NCBI GenBank assembly: GCA_021792115.1
Contig: JAJYVI010000040.1
Span: 1 to 8,329 of the forward strand
Length of the DNA stretch: 8,329 nucleotides
Reading direction: 5' to 3'
Source: Microcaldota archaeon
GTDB lineage: Archaea; Micrarchaeota; Micrarchaeia; Micrarchaeales; Micrarchaeaceae
The number at the start of each line of letters is the position of its first letter. Within the stretch, counting starts at the first letter, position 1. Under the pieces are notes generated by a model. That model searched no databases. It saw only the letters and a list, made by a program, of their open reading frames with translations, and was not told the DNA's origin. Made by a program: the position numbers and the translations under genes. Shown here piece after piece: positions 5,376 through 8,329 of this stretch.

Positions 5376-5556
5376 TTTGCCTGGCTCGGTGTGATTCGTT
5401 AAAAGACGAATTGGAATATACTTTTAAAAGCTTATAGCGTAATTAGTAATAATGGTTTTATCACAGCACTGCTGATGCGACCTTTGTATAGTTATCAAAG
5501 CGGCATTACTGCAATAAAATCCATAGTGCGCATGCACTTTGAATTATTAATGTTTA
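5376..5556. other. Gene-free intergenic region rich in small inverted repeats, upstream of HMG-CoA synthase
   Basis: No convincing gene is present in this 181-base core of the divergent gap. It holds several separate inverted repeats: ATTCGT/ACGAAT (5394-5399, 5406-5411); the palindrome CTTTTAAAAG (5421-5430); CAGCA-C-TGCTG (5464-5474); an imperfect hairpin TGATGC/GCATTA enclosing CTTTG/CAAAG (5473-5508); and AGTGC/GCACT (5525-5538). AATAAAAT (5513-5520) could be a TATA box giving a short leader. These may be operators, leader-RNA structure or an unrecognised small RNA. Confidence 0.45.
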
Positions 5557-5560
5557 GGTG
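5557..5560 (+). promoter_or_regulatory. Ribosome-binding site of HMG-CoA synthase
   Basis: GGTG, five bases before ATG 5566, matches the archaeal anti-Shine-Dalgarno and fixes this start. The same GGTG-TAAAA-ATGG string precedes the short ORF on the other strand. Confidence 0.7.
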
Positions 5561-5565
5561 TAAAA

Positions 5566-6609
5566 ATGGCAGGAATCGTAGGATATGGGGCATATATACC
5601 CCGATATAGAATAAAAGTTGAGGAAATTGCAAGAGTCTGGGGAGAGGACGCAGAAATAATAAAAAATAATTTAAATATACAGGAAAAGTCTGTTCCTGGC
5701 AGTGATGAGGATGCAGCAACAATAGCAGTTGAGGCAGCAAGGAACGCATGCGATTATGCAGGCATAAACCCCCAGGACATAGGGGCAGTCTTTGTAGGAT
5801 CAGAATCTCATCCTTATGCTGTAAAGCCAACTGCTACAGTTGTGGCAGAGGCAATAAGCGCAACGCCTTACCTGACAGCAGCAGATCTTGAGTTTGCATG
5901 CAAAGCAGGAACAGTTGGAATACAAATCTGCGCTGCAATGGCAGATACAAAAATGGTAAAATACGGGCTTGCAATAGGCACTGATACGTCGCAGGGAAAA
6001 CCAGGCGATGCATTAGAGTATACAGCAAGCGCTGGCGGGGCAGGCTTTATTATTGGAAACAACAAGGATGAAATCATTGCAGAAATCCAGGACACACTCA
6101 GCTTTACGACAGATACGCCTGACTTCTGGAGAAGGGAAGGTATAAGGTTCCCGTCCCATGGCGGAAGATTTACAGGAGAGCCAGCGTATTTCAAGCATGT
6201 GCTTGGCGCGACAAAGGCAATCCTTGAAAAAACAGGTCTAAAGCCCCAGGATTTCAAGTATGCTGTCTTTCACCAGCCAAATGGCAAATTCCCATTCAAT
6301 GTCGCAAAAATGCTCGGGTTCACGCAGGAGCAGATAGCGCCTGGATTATTGACTCCTAGAATAGGCAACACGTATTCAGGCGCCTCAATGCTTGGCCTGG
6401 CAGCTGTCCTTGACATTGCAAAGCCAGGGGACAGGATTCTTGTAACCAGCTTTGGATCAGGAGCAGGAAGCGATTCATTTATAATAAATGTTACTGAGAA
6501 TATTGCCAAGAAGCGCCCTGCGAAGAAGGTAGAAGACTATATAGCAAACAAGGAATACATAGACTACTCTCTCTACCTCAAGGACAGAAAAGGCATAATT
6601 GAGAAGTAA
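5566..6609 (+). CDS. Hydroxymethylglutaryl-CoA synthase, archaeal type
   Basis: The 347-residue enzyme condenses acetyl-CoA with acetoacetyl-CoA to HMG-CoA, the committed entry to the mevalonate pathway for archaeal isoprenoid lipids. It has the thiolase fold and archaeal length. The opening GIVGYGAYIPRYRI is typical. Catalytic residues are visible: E80 in GSESHPYAVKPTA as likely general base, nucleophile C112 in EFACKAGT, and H236 in FHQPNGKFP. The C-terminal half shows GNTYSGASMLGLAAVLD and FGSGAGSDSF, the usual family blocks. It is the first gene of a same-strand set with thiolase (143 bases on) and DUF35. In studied archaea these three proteins form one complex that channels acetoacetyl-CoA. 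Base composition is visibly richer in G+C than the left part of the window, which may reflect strong expression. Confidence 0.95.
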   Translation: MAGIVGYGAYIPRYRIKVEEIARVWGEDAEIIKNNLNIQEKSVPGSDEDAATIAVEAARNACDYAGINPQDIGAVFVGSESHPYAVKPTATVVAEAISATPYLTAADLEFACKAGTVGIQICAAMADTKMVKYGLAIGTDTSQGKPGDALEYTASAGGAGFIIGNNKDEIIAEIQDTLSFTTDTPDFWRREGIRFPSHGGRFTGEPAYFKHVLGATKAILEKTGLKPQDFKYAVFHQPNGKFPFNVAKMLGFTQEQIAPGLLTPRIGNTYSGASMLGLAAVLDIAKPGDRILVTSFGSGAGSDSFIINVTENIAKKRPAKKVEDYIANKEYIDYSLYLKDRKGIIEK

Positions 6610-6752
6610 ACATAAACATAAACTTCTTAGAAAGAAGTTTAATCAAGAATAAACTTTTAAAAAAAGTTTAATCAAAATAGACTTCTTAAAAAGAAGTTTA
6701 ATAAACAATGAAATAAAAAATAAAAAAATAAAAAATAACATTATGTGGTTTT
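6610..6752. repeat. Spacer with three copies of a short A-rich hairpin repeat
   Basis: Three tandem-like units lie between HMG-CoA synthase and thiolase. Copy 1 has arms TAAACTTCTT/AAGAAGTTTA (6619-6628, 6632-6641). Copy 2 has TAAACTTTT/AAAAGTTTA (6650-6658, 6662-6670). Copy 3 has TAGACTTCTT/AAGAAGTTTA (6678-6687, 6691-6700) with one G.T pair. Every loop is three bases, and copies 1 and 2 are followed by ATCAA(G/A)AAT. Unit starts are 31 and 28 bases apart. The remaining 50 bases are A-rich with no other signal except a weak GTGG before the thiolase ATG. Confidence 0.85.
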
Positions 6753-7916
6753 ATGAGAAAAGTTGCAATTATAGGAGTAGGAATTTCAAAGTTTGGTGAG
6801 AGATGGGAGCTTGGGCTAAAGGAGCTTATGGCTGAGGCAGGGCTTATGGCTATACAGGATGCAAACATAAGCAGCCACCAGGTCGATGCAATCTATGGTG
6901 GTACGATGAGCCCAGGCAGGTTCGTGGGCCAGGAGCATGTAGCAGCGCTGCTAGCAGACCAGCTCGGATTTCATAACATTCCTGCAACACGTGTTGAAAA
7001 TGCGTGCGCAAGCGGAGGCACTGCGCTTAGGCAAGGCTTCATAAGCGTTGCCAGTGGAATACATGATATAGTTGTTGTTGGCGGCGTTGAGAAGATGACA
7101 GATGTACCACTGTCTGACGCGACAACCGCACTCGGCGGTGCAGGGGACCAGGAACTAGAGCTCTCGCAAGGTATAACATTCCCTGGTCTGTATGCGCTCA
7201 TGGCCAAGAGGCATATGCACGAGTACGGCACCACAGAGGAGCAGCTAGCAAGCGTGGCAGTAAAGAACCACGACAATGCATACAAGAACCCATTTGCACA
7301 GTTCCACAAAAGGCTTACAATTGATGAGGTAATGAAGTCAAAGGTCGTTGCAGATCCACTCAAGGTATTAGACTCTTCACCTATATCAGATGGAGCAGCA
7401 GTCGCTGTTCTGGCACCGCTTGAAATAGCAAGAAAGTTCAACGAGGTGCCTGTAGAGATACTTGCAAGCACTCAGGCATCCGATTCATTGAGCCTTTCAG
7501 AAAGAGACAGCTTTACAGAAATAAAGGCAACGCAGATTGCTGCAAAGAAAGCATTTGAACAGGCTAAGGTTTCTCAAAAAGATATAAATATCCTTGAAGT
7601 TCATGACTGCTTTACAATTGCAGAGATTATCGCGCTTGAGGACATGGGCTTCTTCAAGAAAGGAGAAGCTGCAAAGGCAACTGAGAATGGAGAAACAGCT
7701 CTTAATTCAAAGCTTTCAGTAAACACAAGCGGCGGACTGAAGGGTTGTGGTCATCCTGTCGGTGCAACAGGTGTGAAGCAGGCTGTTGAGATAGTATGGC
7801 AGCTTCGTGGCCAGGCAAAGGATAGGCAGGTCGCAAACGCAAACATAGGCATGACTCACAATGTGGGTGGAAGCGGAGCAACTAGTGTGATACATATAAT
7901 GAAAAGAGCGGATTAA
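6753..7916 (+). CDS. Acetyl-CoA C-acetyltransferase (acetoacetyl-CoA thiolase), SCP-x-like archaeal type
   Basis: This 387-residue thiolase catalyses reversible condensation of two acetyl-CoA to acetoacetyl-CoA, the unfavourable first step of the mevalonate pathway. The nucleophile is C85 in ENACASGGTALRQGF. H284 in VHDCFTIAE and H334 in GGLKGCGHPVGATG complete the active site and place it in the archaeal/SCP-x thiolase branch rather than the bacterial PhaA branch. The end NIGMTHNVGGSGATSVIHIM is typical of archaeal members. Length is normal and no disruption is seen. In known archaeal complexes the HMG-CoA synthase partner pulls the reaction forward, with a DUF35 protein holding the two together; both genes flank this one. 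Only a weak GTGG lies before ATG 6753. Both flanking spacers carry the same hairpin repeat. Confidence 0.95.
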   Translation: MRKVAIIGVGISKFGERWELGLKELMAEAGLMAIQDANISSHQVDAIYGGTMSPGRFVGQEHVAALLADQLGFHNIPATRVENACASGGTALRQGFISVASGIHDIVVVGGVEKMTDVPLSDATTALGGAGDQELELSQGITFPGLYALMAKRHMHEYGTTEEQLASVAVKNHDNAYKNPFAQFHKRLTIDEVMKSKVVADPLKVLDSSPISDGAAVAVLAPLEIARKFNEVPVEILASTQASDSLSLSERDSFTEIKATQIAAKKAFEQAKVSQKDINILEVHDCFTIAEIIALEDMGFFKKGEAAKATENGETALNSKLSVNTSGGLKGCGHPVGATGVKQAVEIVWQLRGQAKDRQVANANIGMTHNVGGSGATSVIHIMKRAD

Positions 7917-8021
7917 TAAAATTTTAAAAAAAGTTTAATCAAAACAGACTTTTAAAAAAAGTTTAAGAAAAGAATTTAGAAAAATTAAAAATTAAATAAA
8001 AATAATATATTAAGTGATAAA
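7917..8021. repeat. Spacer with two further copies of the hairpin repeat
   Basis: Copy 4 has arms TAAAATTTT/AAAAGTTTA (7917-7925, 7929-7937) with one mismatch. Copy 5 has AGACTTTT/AAAAGTTT (7946-7953, 7957-7964) with one G.T pair. Both have three-base AAA loops, and copy 4 is followed by ATCAAAAC. The block 7922-7951 matches 6655-6684 with a single T/C difference, so it is homologous to copies 2-3 upstream of the thiolase. The rest of the spacer is A/T-rich, ending in the DUF35 ribosome-binding site. Confidence 0.8.
8014..8018 (+). promoter_or_regulatory. Ribosome-binding site of the DUF35 gene
   Basis: GTGAT ends three bases before ATG 8022 and matches the archaeal anti-Shine-Dalgarno (complement of ATCAC). 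It supports ATG 8022 over the later in-frame ATG at 8043. Confidence 0.6.
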
Positions 8022-8329
8022 ATGGAGAAACCATCAGCATCGATGTGGAGAAGGATAAAGTCAAGGTACAACCTTGTCGGAAGCATATGTAAGACATGCA
8101 ATACAGTTTATTTCCCGTCAAGAACAGTATGCAGAAAATGCGGCAGAAACACAAAGATGGAAGATAGTAAATTAAGCGGCATTGGAGAGGTATATTCATT
8201 TACAAAGATACATACACCTCCAGAAGGGTTCAAGGATGTTGCACCTTATAATATTGTTGCAGTAAAAATGAAAGAAGGTCCAATAGTTGAAGGCCACCTT
8301 GTGAATGTAGCTGATAATAAAATAAAAAT
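8022..8329 (+). CDS. DUF35 zinc-ribbon/OB-fold acyl-CoA-binding protein, N-terminal part (3' end outside window)
   Basis: The frame from ATG 8022 runs off the right edge after 102 codons. It begins MEKPSASMWRRIKSRYNLVGSICKTCNTVYFPSR, then CRKCG, so C23/C26 and C37/C40 form the rubredoxin-like zinc ribbon. The W9-R..RY.L.G pattern is the standard start of this family. From residue 46 the OB-fold begins (LSGIGEVYSFTKIHTPPEGF, then APYNIVAVKMKEGPIVEGHLVN). In archaea this small protein sits between thiolase and HMG-CoA synthase, binding the CoA/pantetheine arm so that acetoacetyl-CoA is passed on. Its position directly after the thiolase gene supports that role. About 30 residues should be missing if the protein has the usual length. 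Confidence 0.9.
   Translation, partial: MEKPSASMWRRIKSRYNLVGSICKTCNTVYFPSRTVCRKCGRNTKMEDSKLSGIGEVYSFTKIHTPPEGFKDVAPYNIVAVKMKEGPIVEGHLVNVADNKIK

Noticed and set aside
5005..5394. 129-residue plus-strand open frame rich in Leu/Phe, membrane-like
   Set aside because: It runs antisense through the short repeat-containing ORF and the metallopeptidase start. Its hydrophobicity is what the complement of Lys/Asn/Glu-rich coding sequence gives, and it has no ribosome-binding site.
5464..5511. Possible C/D-box guide RNA (CTGATG-like string) upstream of HMG-CoA synthase
   Set aside because: No proper C box (RTGATGA), no matching D, C' and D' boxes at the right spacing; only a simple inverted repeat can be supported.
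5868..6257. Minus-strand open frames within HMG-CoA synthase, with another at 5495-5830
   Set aside because: They lie opposite a complete, well-conserved enzyme and show no start signals or domains.
6619..6700. Hairpin repeats considered as a CRISPR array
   Set aside because: The units are self-complementary, diverged and almost contiguous, with no unique spacers of regular length and no cas genes.
6971..7471. 166-residue minus-strand open frame inside the thiolase gene
   Set aside because: The thiolase frame has intact catalytic motifs over its full length; the antisense product is Ser/Ala-rich with no recognisable domain.
7963..8199. 78-residue minus-strand frame near the right edge
   Set aside because: It is antisense to the DUF35 zinc-ribbon start and its spacer; the plus frame has the CxxC pairs and a good ribosome-binding site.

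Overview
The window is almost certainly archaeal. The 3' third carries an archaeal-type HMG-CoA synthase, an SCP-x-like acetoacetyl-CoA thiolase and the start of a zinc-ribbon/OB-fold (DUF35) protein, the first-step gene set of the archaeal mevalonate pathway for isoprenoid lipids. Ribosome-binding sites of the GGTG/GTGAT kind, T-tract termination after a tRNA and TATA-box-like promoter elements agree. The DNA is strongly A+T-rich, especially between genes. The mix of functions would fit a small-genome or acidophile-associated euryarchaeal/DPANN lineage, but the lineage is inference and I cannot name a species.

Layout from left to right: the C-terminal part of a sulfatase/alkaline-phosphatase-superfamily enzyme (+, cut by the left edge); a four-helix membrane protein of unknown function (+, 1069-1467); tRNA-Pro(UGG) (+, 1557-1629) with a poorly paired D stem; a MazG-like nucleotide pyrophosphohydrolase (-); a stand-alone lipoate-protein-ligase-type catalytic domain (-). 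A palindrome-rich divergent promoter region follows, then a type II thymidine kinase (+). Facing it is a minus-strand pair, a short Lys/Asn-rich ORF with an internal tandem duplication and a soluble HExxH zinc metallopeptidase. After a 265-base gene-free regulatory region come HMG-CoA synthase, acetoacetyl-CoA thiolase and DUF35 (+, the last cut by the right edge).

The last three genes work together: thiolase condenses two acetyl-CoA, HMG-CoA synthase adds a third, and in studied archaea the DUF35 protein bridges the two enzymes in one complex. MazG and thymidine kinase both concern nucleotide pools (clean-up and salvage) but are not in one operon. The remaining genes look like ordinary, functionally mixed archaeal neighbours.

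The most distinctive signal is not a protein. The two spacers that flank the thiolase gene carry five copies (three and two) of a short A-rich hairpin repeat, apparently homologous to one another. Secondary points are two near-perfect palindromes in the lplA/tk divergent promoter region, a set of small inverted repeats upstream of HMG-CoA synthase, an unassigned metallopeptidase operon, and the odd tRNA D arm. I found no CRISPR array, insertion sequence, defence cassette or clear new multi-gene system here.
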